Below are positions 7,948 to 16,810 of a stretch of DNA of 64,000 nt, piece after piece. Origin of the DNA: CAZFVY01 sp964522665 (lineage in GTDB: Bacteria; Verrucomicrobiota; Verrucomicrobiia; Limisphaerales; CAZFVY01); assembly GCA_964522665.1 (NCBI GenBank), contig CAZFVY010000006.1:60312-124311 (forward strand), given 5' to 3'. How positions within the stretch are numbered: the first letter of the stretch is position 1; every line of letters starts with the position of its first letter. Both the position numbers and the translations under genes were made by a program. The notes beneath the pieces were generated by a model. It was not told where the DNA came from. It did no database searches and was given only the letters and a program-made list of their open reading frames with translations.

Positions 7948-10107
7948 TTAGAGCAAGTCGCGACAGATGAACAGTCGGACGGTGTGGATGACGCGACCGC
8001 GCACGACCACCTCGCGCCGGCCCAGTTCGATGACCGAGGCAAACTCCTTGCCGAGCCGCTCCGGAGGCGGGCCCGGCCGGTCATGCTCCTTAACCTCCTC
8101 CACGTAAATCGCAGTTTCGCCTTTGCGCCGCTCGTACCCAGGCCAGAAATAGAATTGGTTCTCGGGCTTCTCGACCGATTGATAGAAGACTTCGGCGTGT
8201 TCGGCGCCGGCGGAATTCACCTTGGGCAAATAGAAGGCGAGGAGCGAAGTAACGCCATAGTGAGCGCCAATGAGGAAGACGGGTTTCCCTTCTTTGAGCA
8301 GGGCTTCTCGTTCGCGAGCGACGGCGGTCGCCATCGATTGCCAGCCGCGCACGCGGGTCAGCGGGTCCGACTGGGGCGGCAGGGGATGATCGGTGATTCG
8401 ACCGATCAGGTCGGTGTCGTGCAGAAGAACGACCGCGACCAAACCCAAACCGACCCCGACGCCGAACCAACGAGCCGACGCGCGGCGGCCTTGGCGCCAA
8501 GCCGCTTCCCCCATGACCGCCATGCAGGCAAAGAGCGGCAACACCGATGGGGCGATCCAATTCGGCTGGACGCGTGAGCGCAAGGTGTAGAGCAGGTAGC
8601 CAAGAAACAACGGTGTGCCCATGCAGGAGAGATACCACGCGAGCGGTCGCTCCCGGCGCGCGCGCCAGGCCGCGGCCGCCGCCCCGATCGCGCCGACGAA
8701 GAAGATGGGATTGAGCAGCCCGGCCTCGGAGAGCAGAAAATCCTGCAAGTATCGCAAGGTCGGCCGCCATTGCTCTTCGAGACCGGCCCGGCTGTGCAGG
8801 TGCGCGAGCGTGACCCAATTATGTTGTTGATTCCAGATCCAGACCGGAACGAGGCAAAGGCCGTTAATGGCGAGCGCCAGCCAAGGGCCGGGCCGGCGCA
8901 GGCTGCGGCGCGCCTCGGGCCACGCGACGAAGAGCAGGGCGAAGGAAGCCCACTGGCAGAGAGCTGTGTATTTGCTGAGAAAACCAAGCCCCAGCCAAAG
9001 CCCGGTCCAGGCCCACGAACCGGTTGAATCCTGACGCACCGCCCGCCAGCCGGAAATCATCGCCAGCGTCCAGAATAATACCGAGGGGGAATCAATGGTC
9101 AGCAACGTACCGCCCGCCGCCAGCAGCGGGGTCGCCCAGATCGCCAGCAGGAGCGCGAACGCCGCGCGCACGTTGGCCTCGCGCGCGACGAATCGGAATA
9201 CGCTGAGCGAAAGCAAGGCGCCGATGATCGGCGAGCAGAAACGGACGCCAAACGCGGTGTCGCCCCAGAGGCTTGTCCCGAGGAATTGCAAGTAGGCGAT
9301 CATGGGCGGCTTGCTGTAGTACGAGAGCGCCAAATGCTTCGACCAGAGCCATTGGTACGCCTCGTCCTCGCTCAACTCGATTCTTCCGCTCGCGAGGTAC
9401 CCGAGTTGCACGAGGAGCATCAGGCCGATCAAACCGTAGCCCAGCCGCAGCCAGTGCAGCGTAAGCTGCGCGTTCTGGGCCTCGCTCGCGGTCGGCGCTG
9501 AACCCAAGGCCGATTCGGGACGAAGCAAAGATGGCATTCGCGCCCACCAGATGGGAAACCAGCGGCGCCCGATCACTCGCCACAAGGCGTCGGCGCCGCA
9601 CGCGATCGCGGCGCCATAGGTCGCGCCGAGGAGCGCGCCGGCAATCACGTCGCTGGGATAGTGGACGCCATTGTAAACGCGCGAAACCGCCACCAGGATC
9701 GCCAACGGCAAGACCACGCGGAGCGCCCGGCGGTAAAAGAGAAAAGTGAGGGCGGACGCGGCAAACCAATTGGCCGCGTGGGAGGAAGGCATGCTGGCGC
9801 TCTCGGTTCTGCCGACCAGGAGATGAACGTTCGTCAGGACCGTGAACGGGCGCGGGCGTCCCACCCAATGTTTGATCGAATTGCAGATAACCGCGTCCCC
9901 GATTACCAAGACCACCAACGCCAACGCGGCGAACACCCGCCCCCGCGCGCCGCCTCGCCAGACCAAGACGCCCGCGGCAAGCAAGAGGCCGGGAATGAAA
10001 AACGGCGTGTGACTGGCCAAAGGCATGAGCCAGTCAAAGAACGGATTGCTCAGCCTCGAGTTAACGAAGCGGAAGGCGGCGGAGTCCCATGAATACAACC
10101 AGTCCAT
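7948..10107 (-). CDS. PAP2 phosphatase fused to family-39 glycosyltransferase
   Basis: One frame of 719 residues joins two membrane enzymes. The N-terminal 180 residues are a PAP2-type lipid phosphatase. Motif 1 is KHWVGRPRP (K79-P87), motif 2 SMPSSHAANW (H110), and motif 3 has R143, H149 and D153 in SRVYNGVHYPSD. From about residue 250 the protein is a PMT_2/ArnT-like glycosyltransferase: a first helix, then SEDEAYQWLWSKHLAL with its acidic pair, SKPPMIAYL and many hydrophobic helices. Family-39 enzymes use undecaprenyl-phosphate-linked sugars, and PAP2 proteins recycle polyprenyl pyrophosphate, so a shared lipid carrier would make sense (inference). The start is an ATG at 10107. Confidence 0.87.
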   Translation of the reverse strand: MDWLYSWDSAAFRFVNSRLSNPFFDWLMPLASHTPFFIPGLLLAAGVLVWRGGARGRVFAALALVVLVIGDAVICNSIKHWVGRPRPFTVLTNVHLLVGRTESASMPSSHAANWFAASALTFLFYRRALRVVLPLAILVAVSRVYNGVHYPSDVIAGALLGATYGAAIACGADALWRVIGRRWFPIWWARMPSLLRPESALGSAPTASEAQNAQLTLHWLRLGYGLIGLMLLVQLGYLASGRIELSEDEAYQWLWSKHLALSYYSKPPMIAYLQFLGTSLWGDTAFGVRFCSPIIGALLSLSVFRFVAREANVRAAFALLLAIWATPLLAAGGTLLTIDSPSVLFWTLAMISGWRAVRQDSTGSWAWTGLWLGLGFLSKYTALCQWASFALLFVAWPEARRSLRRPGPWLALAINGLCLVPVWIWNQQHNWVTLAHLHSRAGLEEQWRPTLRYLQDFLLSEAGLLNPIFFVGAIGAAAAAWRARRERPLAWYLSCMGTPLFLGYLLYTLRSRVQPNWIAPSVLPLFACMAVMGEAAWRQGRRASARWFGVGVGLGLVAVVLLHDTDLIGRITDHPLPPQSDPLTRVRGWQSMATAVAREREALLKEGKPVFLIGAHYGVTSLLAFYLPKVNSAGAEHAEVFYQSVEKPENQFYFWPGYERRKGETAIYVEEVKEHDRPGPPPERLGKEFASVIELGRREVVVRGRVIHTVRLFICRDLL

Positions 10108-10250
10108 GCTCTAGGTTGGCCGGGCGCAGAGCCGACCCGAGGAGACTCTCGAGGGCGCTGACGACGCGCGAGCGCCCGCCGATCGGCGGCCGGTTCGGCC
10201 AGACGGGTGGCGCGGGCGGGAGATCACACGCGCGGCTATGCTCGTGGTCG

Positions 10251-10787
10251 TCAATAGACTACGACCGAGCGAACCGGAAAGCCCCGGAGTTTTTCGCGTC
10301 CGTTCAGGAACCCGAGTTCGATCAGGAAGGTAACCTCGAGAATTTGCGCGCCGATTTTCTTGAGCAACGCGGCGGCGGCGGCGGCGGTACCGCCGGTGGC
10401 GAGCAAATCATCGATCAAGACGACTCGGGCGCCCGGCTTGATCGCGTCGGTATGGATCGCGATGGTATTGGAGCCGTATTCCAAATCGTAGCTTTCTTCG
10501 TAAGTTTGATACGGCAATTTCCCCTTTTTGCGAACCGGCACGAAGCCGGCATTAAGCTGCCGAGCCGCGGCGGCCGCAAAAATAAACCCGCGCGCGTCGA
10601 TCCCAATTACCGCGTCAATCTCCCCCGGCTTGAAGCTCGAGGTAAGCAGGTCGATGCACGAGCCGAACAAGCGGGCGTCGCCCAGAACCGGCGTGATGTC
10701 CTTAAACTGGATACCGGCCTTGGGAAAGTCTGGAACATTGCGGATGGCCTGCTCGATTTCCGCGGCGGTTGCAATGGCGTTGCTCAT
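10251..10787 (-). CDS. apt: Adenine phosphoribosyltransferase
   Basis: Apt salvages adenine to AMP with PRPP in the cytosol. The PRPP-binding motif VVLIDDLLATGGTAAA lies near residues 120-135. The N-terminal region carries IRNVPDFPKAGIQFKDITP and GIDARGFIFAAA, both diagnostic for Apt. At 178 residues the length is standard. It is leftward and follows the sigma factor gene, with about 100 bases separating them. Confidence 0.95.
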   Translation of the reverse strand: MSNAIATAAEIEQAIRNVPDFPKAGIQFKDITPVLGDARLFGSCIDLLTSSFKPGEIDAVIGIDARGFIFAAAAARQLNAGFVPVRKKGKLPYQTYEESYDLEYGSNTIAIHTDAIKPGARVVLIDDLLATGGTAAAAAALLKKIGAQILEVTFLIELGFLNGREKLRGFPVRSVVVY

Positions 10788-10885
10788 CGGGGCGAAAGTT
10801 TAACCCCGGTCCGCGGCGGAGATGAAGTAAATTCGCGTGGTCGGTGGCCGAACTGAAAAGGTCCGCCCCGCCAACCCAGACGCCT

Positions 10886-11914
10886 TTATCTTTTGCCGGT
10901 CTCGAGCTTTTCGATCATCCGACGCAGCTTATTGAGGGCGATATTCTGAATCTGCCGGACCCGCTCCCGCGTCACGCCGAATCGTTGGCCGACTTCTTCC
11001 AGCGTGCGCTCGTTGCCGCCGTCCAATCCGAAGCGATAGCGGAGAATGGTGGCTTCCCGCTCGTCGAGCGTATTCACCATGTCGCTCAACATGCCGGTGA
11101 CGGTTTTTTCTTCCAACTGTTCGTACGGATTCTCCGCGTTTTCGTCCTGGACGACTTCCGCGAAATTGTTGGAGTCGTCGTCGCCGATGGGGGCGTCAAG
11201 CGAGGCCGGTCGAATTGCGGCGGTGCGCAATTGCGCCACACGCGAGGCGGAGATATTGAGCTCTTCACCCAATTCGTCGTCGCTCGGTTCGCGGCCAAAG
11301 ATTTCCTGCAAGCGCATCGCGGTTCGGCGCATCCGTGAGATTTTGTCCACTAAATGGACGGGGAGGCGAATCGTCTTGGACTGATTTGCCAGCGCCCGCT
11401 TGATGGACTGTTTAATCCACCAGGCGCCGTAGGTGGAAAGCTTACCGCCTTTCGAGGGGTCGAAGCGTTCGACCGCTTTCATCAGGCCAATATTGCCTTC
11501 ATTGATCAAATCGAGCAGTGGCAAGCCCAAGCCCTCGTAGTCGTGCGCGATTTTAACCACGAGCCGCAGGTTGGCCTTGATCATCTGCTCGCGCGCTTTT
11601 TTGTCGCCTTTCTTGATTTTCGCCGCCAGTTCGACCTCTTCTTGCGCGGTGAGCAATTTGACCTGCCCAATTTCCCGCAGGTAGAGCTTGATCGCCGTAT
11701 CGCCATCGTAACTCGGGCGGTCGCGCGTCTCGACCGGCGGCTGAGGGGCCTCGAGCTCCTCGGCGACCACGACTGGCTCGGGCACGGGCGCGAGGGTCTC
11801 GTCGATGGACGCTGGCGCGCGTCCTTCGGTGGCGGGCAGCGGCGTTGCTTCCGTTAGCGCGGGCGCCAGCCGGGTGGACTTTGGCAGGGTGGCACGTTTG
11901 ATTGAGTTTTTCAT
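10886..11914 (-). CDS. rpoD: RNA polymerase sigma-70 factor, RpoD/SigA type
   Basis: This is a group 1 or 2 sigma-70 factor. Region 1.2 reads DTAIKLYLREIGQVKLL. Region 2 contains KANLRLVVKIAHDYEG, LDLINEGNIGLMKAV and TYGAWWIKQSIKRAL. Region 4 ends with the HTH VGQRFGVTRERVRQIQ. Region 1.1 is replaced by a short Pro/Ala/Thr-rich N-terminus. I placed the start at the ATG at 11914 (342 residues, reading MKNSIKRAT), because the upstream extension in the open frame lacks family resemblance. Whether it is the housekeeping factor or a close paralogue cannot be decided from one window. No anti-sigma gene is adjacent. Confidence 0.9.
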   Translation of the reverse strand: MKNSIKRATLPKSTRLAPALTEATPLPATEGRAPASIDETLAPVPEPVVVAEELEAPQPPVETRDRPSYDGDTAIKLYLREIGQVKLLTAQEEVELAAKIKKGDKKAREQMIKANLRLVVKIAHDYEGLGLPLLDLINEGNIGLMKAVERFDPSKGGKLSTYGAWWIKQSIKRALANQSKTIRLPVHLVDKISRMRRTAMRLQEIFGREPSDDELGEELNISASRVAQLRTAAIRPASLDAPIGDDDSNNFAEVVQDENAENPYEQLEEKTVTGMLSDMVNTLDEREATILRYRFGLDGGNERTLEEVGQRFGVTRERVRQIQNIALNKLRRMIEKLETGKR

Positions 11915-12013
11915 GGCGAGCTTAAATTTTCCCGATTTATCCAAGCATTCCCACTGAGCTAGCAGGTTGCATTCCAACAATTGACTGCGGTGATAAAATA
12001 AAATGCCCTCGCG

Positions 12014-13066
12014 TCACAGCGGTAGGACCAACAAGTCTTGCGGCCGGACATGCACCGCCAGCGGAGCCCCGGCTTGGCGGATCTCCAACGGATTCTGCTC
12101 GAATGCTTTAACCGAGACGGACGGCGACAGGCGCAACTCGTACTGTTCGATTTCCCCCAGATAGCTGACGTGGGCGATCGTGGTGCGCAATCCGTTCACG
12201 CCGGACGGCTCCAAGACCACCGCTTCCGGGCGGAACCCCAATTGTGCCTTCTGGCCGGCGCCGAGGTGATGGGGGTTCGGGGCGATGAACTCACCGAACT
12301 CAGTGCGGAGCTTCATATCGCCGTTCGACACGCCCGACACCTCGGCCGGCAGCCAGTTCGCTTCACCGATAAAGTCAGCGACAAAACGGTTGGCCGGAGA
12401 GCGATAAACCGTCCGCGGCGGCCCAATCTGTTCGATCGCGCCGTCGCGTAGGACGGCGATGCGATCCGCGAGCGACAGGGATTCCTTCTGATCGTGGGTA
12501 ACGTAAACGGTGGTGATGCGGGTCTCAGCGTGAATCCGGCGGATTTCTTCACGCATTTCGATGCGCAGTTTGGCGTCCAGGTTTGAGAGTGGTTCATCCA
12601 GTAGCAAGACGTCTGGATTTATTACGAGGGCGCGCGCCAGGGCGACCCGCTGCTGTTGGCCGCCCGAAAGTTGGTTTGGCGTCCGGTCCGCGAACGATTC
12701 CATCCGCACAATCGCCAGCGCTTCGGCGATGCGCTTCCGCTTTTCTTCGGCGCTGGTCCCGCGCACGTCCAAGCCGTAGCCGACGTTGTCCGCCACCGTC
12801 AAATGGGGCCAGAGGGCGTAGTTTTGAAAAACCATCCCGGTGTTGCGCTGATGGGGCGCCACGCCGTTCATGGGGCGATCGCCGAAACGGATTTCACCGG
12901 CGTCGGGATGATAAAATCCAGCGATCAGTCGCAGCAGCGTGGTTTTCCCGCAGCCCGATGGACCGAGGAGGAAGAAGAGTTCGTGATCTTCGATCATCAG
13001 GGAAATGTTTCGGAGCACGGCGGTGTCACCGAATCTCTTGCTCACGTTTTCAATCCCGACGCGCAT
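12014..13066 (-). CDS. ABC importer ATP-binding protein (PotA/FbpC type)
   Basis: The ATPase domain has Walker A GPSGCGKTTLLRL, a Q-loop in VFQNYALWPH, the signature LSGGQQQRVALARAL, Walker B VLLLDEPLSNLD and the switch histidine in VYVTHDQ. A C-terminal TOBE region follows (from about residue 245, including LGFRPEAV). The length of 350 residues fits importers for iron(III), polyamine or similar small solutes (CUT1/PotA/FbpC group). The gene lies downstream of a solute-binding protein gene on the same strand, 152 bases away, but no permease gene is present, which is unusual for this class. Confidence 0.9.
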   Translation of the reverse strand: MRVGIENVSKRFGDTAVLRNISLMIEDHELFFLLGPSGCGKTTLLRLIAGFYHPDAGEIRFGDRPMNGVAPHQRNTGMVFQNYALWPHLTVADNVGYGLDVRGTSAEEKRKRIAEALAIVRMESFADRTPNQLSGGQQQRVALARALVINPDVLLLDEPLSNLDAKLRIEMREEIRRIHAETRITTVYVTHDQKESLSLADRIAVLRDGAIEQIGPPRTVYRSPANRFVADFIGEANWLPAEVSGVSNGDMKLRTEFGEFIAPNPHHLGAGQKAQLGFRPEAVVLEPSGVNGLRTTIAHVSYLGEIEQYELRLSPSVSVKAFEQNPLEIRQAGAPLAVHVRPQDLLVLPL

Positions 13067-13218
13067 ATTAGTTTTAAGTCAGCCCCGCCCGCTGGCGCTC
13101 ACCAAGGTTGCCGCGCTCCGTTATGGTTTTATCGCGCAACTCAAATCCTGACGCCACTACCTTGCCAGGGGCCTTTCACCTTGGGGATGGGGTTTTCACC
13201 CCGGGCGGCTCCCGGAAA

Positions 13219-14574
13219 TTACTCCAATTGGTGGAATTTGTGTTGTGCCCAAATCTGCCAGTCCAGCTTCTTCTGATTGCGCGTGGCCGGGTCCTTCCAG
13301 GCCCCCGCGGCCAGCGTCAGAGCGTCCGCTTCATTCAGCGGCGCGGCGCCGAATCGGCGAACTTCCTCGGCGCGCAGACCCCGCCGCGTCACGGCCCGCC
13401 AGGCCGACTGCAATTCCGCGTGGGTGTCCACCAGCACGGCGCCTGCCAGCGCCGCCACCAACTCCCGCCGCGCGCGGGCGAGCTTCGGGTCGTAACGAAA
13501 GCTCTGCTTCAGTTCGAATGGAGAGTACTCGATGTTGCTGATCCCTTGGTAGCTTTTATAAAGCGCCGGGCGAACCGGCATCCGCTCGATGGAAAAACGT
13601 CGCGGACCTTCCGAATGACCACGCGGCAAAAGCCACAGTTTCTGCCCGGCGTCGCTGAGGACAAAATCGATGAAGCGTTCCGCCGCGACCAGGTCCGGCG
13701 CGCCTTTTAAGATCGCGATGCCATCGGGGCTGACGGACGTGAAATCCTGCGGCAGCGCGAAGGTCATGTTCGACCGGCCAGCTTCCGCGATTTGGGAGAA
13801 GCCGTAAAAATCAATGGCGAATCCGTACGCGGTCTCGCCGAGCGTGACGTCCTTGGCGGTCGTCGCCGAGAAGCGGTCGAACTTGCGCACATTGCCGGCG
13901 ACCTCCGTCAAGACCTCCCAGCCGCGCTCCCAGCCGTACGCCTGCAGGAACGCCTCGAACATGTTGTTCATCGTGCCGCTATTACGTGGGTCGCCCGCGC
14001 CCACCCAGCCGTAAAACCGTGGGTTCGCCAGATCCTCCCACTTGGTCGCCCGCGGCAAGCCGGCCAATCGCTGCACGCGCGTATTTTGCAAGATGCCGAA
14101 ACTCGACAGGGCCGCGCCATACCAAGTATGGCTTGCGTCGTAGATCTGGCCACCGGTGAATTCTTGCGGGATGCCGTCGAGAATCTCCGGCGGCGGCAGG
14201 TAGCGAACGATCAATTGTTTATCCGAAAAGAGCAGGTACGGTTCCGGGCCGCCGCCAAAAAAACAATCGATACCGATCCCGCCCGGCTTGTTCGCAAACT
14301 CAGAAAGGACGAAGCGAATCGCGTCGGAGCTGCCGCCCAGATCGCGCCACTCGACGGTCGCCGGCTCGCCATATTTCCTTTGGTGCCACTCCGCGAATCC
14401 GCGCCCAAATTCGTAGCGGATCGATTCGGCGTGCGGGCTGATGACGATGACTCGCTGCTCGGCGGCGGAGACGCCGCGGACGATGACAAGCGCGGCCGCG
14501 AGGCAAATCAACCGCCCATGCCGGCCGCGCCACGGTGACTCCGAGCCAACGCTGCATTTGCATCGATTTAGCAT
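13219..14574 (-). CDS. ABC transporter extracellular solute-binding protein
   Basis: This is a family 1 periplasmic binding protein of the iron(III)/thiamine/spermidine type. A basic N-terminus and the hydrophobic run LICLAAALVIVRGVSA form a signal peptide. The body shows QRVIVISPHAESIRYEFGRG, GGIGIDCFFGGG and LANPRFYGWVGAGDPRNSG, the last typical of Fbp-like proteins. I chose the ATG at 14574 (451 residues); a TTG 15 codons upstream is also possible. The C-terminal 80 residues are extra and helical. Its substrate is unknown. It probably pairs with the downstream ATPase, while the permease must be encoded elsewhere or be lost. Confidence 0.85.
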   Translation of the reverse strand: MLNRCKCSVGSESPWRGRHGRLICLAAALVIVRGVSAAEQRVIVISPHAESIRYEFGRGFAEWHQRKYGEPATVEWRDLGGSSDAIRFVLSEFANKPGGIGIDCFFGGGPEPYLLFSDKQLIVRYLPPPEILDGIPQEFTGGQIYDASHTWYGAALSSFGILQNTRVQRLAGLPRATKWEDLANPRFYGWVGAGDPRNSGTMNNMFEAFLQAYGWERGWEVLTEVAGNVRKFDRFSATTAKDVTLGETAYGFAIDFYGFSQIAEAGRSNMTFALPQDFTSVSPDGIAILKGAPDLVAAERFIDFVLSDAGQKLWLLPRGHSEGPRRFSIERMPVRPALYKSYQGISNIEYSPFELKQSFRYDPKLARARRELVAALAGAVLVDTHAELQSAWRAVTRRGLRAEEVRRFGAAPLNEADALTLAAGAWKDPATRNQKKLDWQIWAQHKFHQLE

Positions 14575-14626
14575 CGGCCAGTCCGGCTTGGCGAGTCGGT
14601 TCGGGCGCCCTTGGTCCAAAAGGCGC

Positions 14627-15313
14627 TTAGCGACGATCGTCGTCGCGGAAGATCATAATAAACTGCAGCAGGGAGAGCAGCGAGGTGACCAGGGCCGCGA
14701 CATACGTCAAAGCCGCGGCGTTCAGCACTTTGCTGATCGACCGATGCTCGGATCCGTCCACCAACCCCAGGCGCACGAGTTGCTCCTTCGCTCGCGAGCT
14801 GGCGTCGAACTCGACCGGCAGCGTCACCAGTTGGAATAAACTGATGATCCCGTAAACGACGATGCCGACGCCGGCGAGCTTGGCCAGCCCGATGAAAAAC
14901 GCGAGCAAGGTGAGCCACATCGCCGCGGTGCTGGCGAATTGGGTCACCGGCACTAGCGCGCAACGGATTTGCAATGGCGCATAGTGCGCCTTGTGTTGCA
15001 ACGCGTGGCCGGTCTCATGGGCCGCGACGCCGAGGGCGGACAAGGATCGGCCATGAAAATTCTCCGACGATAGAAACAGCTCCCGTTTGGTCGGATCGTA
15101 ATGGTCAGTCAATTCCCCGCCAACCTCGCTGATCGGCATGTCTTGCAAACCGGCCGCGTCCAGAATTCGGCGGGCGCCTTCCGCCCCGCTAAGGCCGCAA
15201 TCGGAGGGGACCTCGAGATAACGATGATAGGTCGAAGTAACCTTGAATTGCGCGTAAAGTCCCAGCACAAGTCCGGGAAGCAGCAACCATCCGTAATGAT
15301 AAAAAAGATACAT
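14627..15313 (-). CDS. Zinc metallopeptidase, YugP family
   Basis: YugP-type peptidases are integral membrane zinc proteases of unknown substrate. The metal site is AAHETGHALQH (HEXXH pattern HETGH) in a protein with an N-terminal anchor (LFYHYGWLLLPGLVLGLYA) and two or three C-terminal hydrophobic segments. At 228 residues the length is typical. I placed the start at the ATG at 15313, because GGAAGG lies about ten bases upstream on the coding strand; the open frame continues further but without resemblance. The gene is leftward, 250 bases beyond the sppA stop. Confidence 0.9.
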   Translation of the reverse strand: MYLFYHYGWLLLPGLVLGLYAQFKVTSTYHRYLEVPSDCGLSGAEGARRILDAAGLQDMPISEVGGELTDHYDPTKRELFLSSENFHGRSLSALGVAAHETGHALQHKAHYAPLQIRCALVPVTQFASTAAMWLTLLAFFIGLAKLAGVGIVVYGIISLFQLVTLPVEFDASSRAKEQLVRLGLVDGSEHRSISKVLNAAALTYVAALVTSLLSLLQFIMIFRDDDRR

Positions 15314-15563
15314 AATCAGATCGCCTTCCGTCCGGCGTTGGCTCGAACTGATCGAATTTCCGTGCCCCAGCACGGCCACCCACGTTCCAAGCCCGCCTCG
15401 CGTTTTGACTAGCGCGTCTTATCCGCGTTCAATTCTGTATAAGCGAAAAGGATGCCAAGCGCCAGCGGCGTTTTGCGCCCGAGGACGAGGCAGCAACTTC
15501 TCGCGAGTGGGACTTTTCGGCCGTGCCGCGCGAGACAAGGCCTGTGACAGTTTGGCTCAACAG

Positions 15564-16679
15564 TCAATGCAGGACCGTTGGTGAGATAAAATAGAGCCGG
15601 CCCAACTGCAGTTTGGGCAGATCAAATCCAAGATCGATCTTGAGCACCGGGGCCTCGGTTTTGCCAAAGAGCCGAAAGAGCGATGAAAAATCGACCGGTT
15701 CCACGTACCGGATCAAATTGGCGTCGGAAATATTCGCGAGTTTTTGCGCTCGCTTGACCGCCGCGTCAAAATCGCCCAATTCATCGACAAACCCGCTTTC
15801 ATAGGCCTGCCTGCCAGACAGTATGCGCCCATCCGCCAGCTCCTGCCAGTTGGAGACGAGCTTGCGGCCGGTCTCATTGGCTTTGGAGTTTTCGTTGTTC
15901 GCCCGGAGTCGCCCTTCCGCCACGATCGCTTTGAATCGACCGAACGTTTCATCGATTAATGATTGAATCATTTGCCGCTCCTCGGGCAGCGTGTCGCCCG
16001 GCTCTTTTTCGCCGCTCAACATGTCTTTGAATTTGCCGCTCTTAAAAACTTCGGGCATCACGCCGACTTTATCCATCAGCCCACGATAATTGTAGGTGTG
16101 CATGATGACGCCGATGCTTCCCGTGATGGTCATCTCGTGCGCCACGATCCAGCGGCAAGGCGCCGATACATAGTAGCCGCCGGACGCAGCCAAGCCACCC
16201 ATTGCCGCGATCACCGGCTTGCCCGATTTTTTCTGAAAATCGGCCACCGCCTTGTAAATGCTGTCGGAAGCCAGCACTTCGCCGCCGGGGGAATCGACCT
16301 TGAGAATGACGGCTTTCACCGAATCTTCGTCCTTGGCGGCCGCCAGGGAGTCTTTGATGAGGCTGACCATATTATGACCGCTGCGGTCGATGTATTCGCC
16401 CGTGATGATGCCGCTGACGTCCACGACGGCGATGCGGTTGGCCGAATGATTGTTTTCGACCGTCACTTCCTCCAGCGAGCGTCCGCTGTCGCCGTCCGAC
16501 TTGATCGTCACGGAACGGAAATAGTGACGGACATTGCTGTACAGGCTGAGAACCGCGACGACGAGCACCAGGACGAAAATGACTACCTTCCATGTGCCGC
16601 GCCGAGCTGGGGGCGCCGGCGGCGGAGGAGGCGGCGGAGGCGCGGGGGCGCGGTAAATGGGTGGCACTTCGCTTTCCAT
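15564..16679 (-). CDS. sppA: Signal peptide peptidase SppA
   Basis: SppA degrades cleaved signal peptides in the membrane. A cytoplasmic proline-rich stretch (about residues 11-26) precedes one transmembrane helix (about 31-48). The S49 domain has DSPGGEVLASD, then the nucleophile S166 in GGLAASGGYYVSA. The partner lysine lies in FKSGKFKDML (K214-K218). The 371 residues match the short single-domain (Bacillus-like) form rather than the 600-residue E. coli tandem form. It stands alone, leftward. Confidence 0.93.
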   Translation of the reverse strand: MESEVPPIYRAPAPPPPPPPPAPPARRGTWKVVIFVLVLVVAVLSLYSNVRHYFRSVTIKSDGDSGRSLEEVTVENNHSANRIAVVDVSGIITGEYIDRSGHNMVSLIKDSLAAAKDEDSVKAVILKVDSPGGEVLASDSIYKAVADFQKKSGKPVIAAMGGLAASGGYYVSAPCRWIVAHEMTITGSIGVIMHTYNYRGLMDKVGVMPEVFKSGKFKDMLSGEKEPGDTLPEERQMIQSLIDETFGRFKAIVAEGRLRANNENSKANETGRKLVSNWQELADGRILSGRQAYESGFVDELGDFDAAVKRAQKLANISDANLIRYVEPVDFSSLFRLFGKTEAPVLKIDLGFDLPKLQLGRLYFISPTVLH

Positions 16680-16810
16680 ATTCTGCCCAGCCTAGCCCAC
16701 CCGCGCTGATGCGGCAAGCGCCGTTGCGCCGCGCGGCGCGCGAACCGGAGTTTGCGGCACGATGACTTCAAGAATCCGCCGCGCCCGATCGACCCTTTTG
16801 CGTCTCTGCG

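Noticed and set aside
13067..13218. Hidden permease gene between the solute-binding protein and ATPase genes
   Set aside because: Only 152 bases are available and no membrane-helix-coding frame is present.
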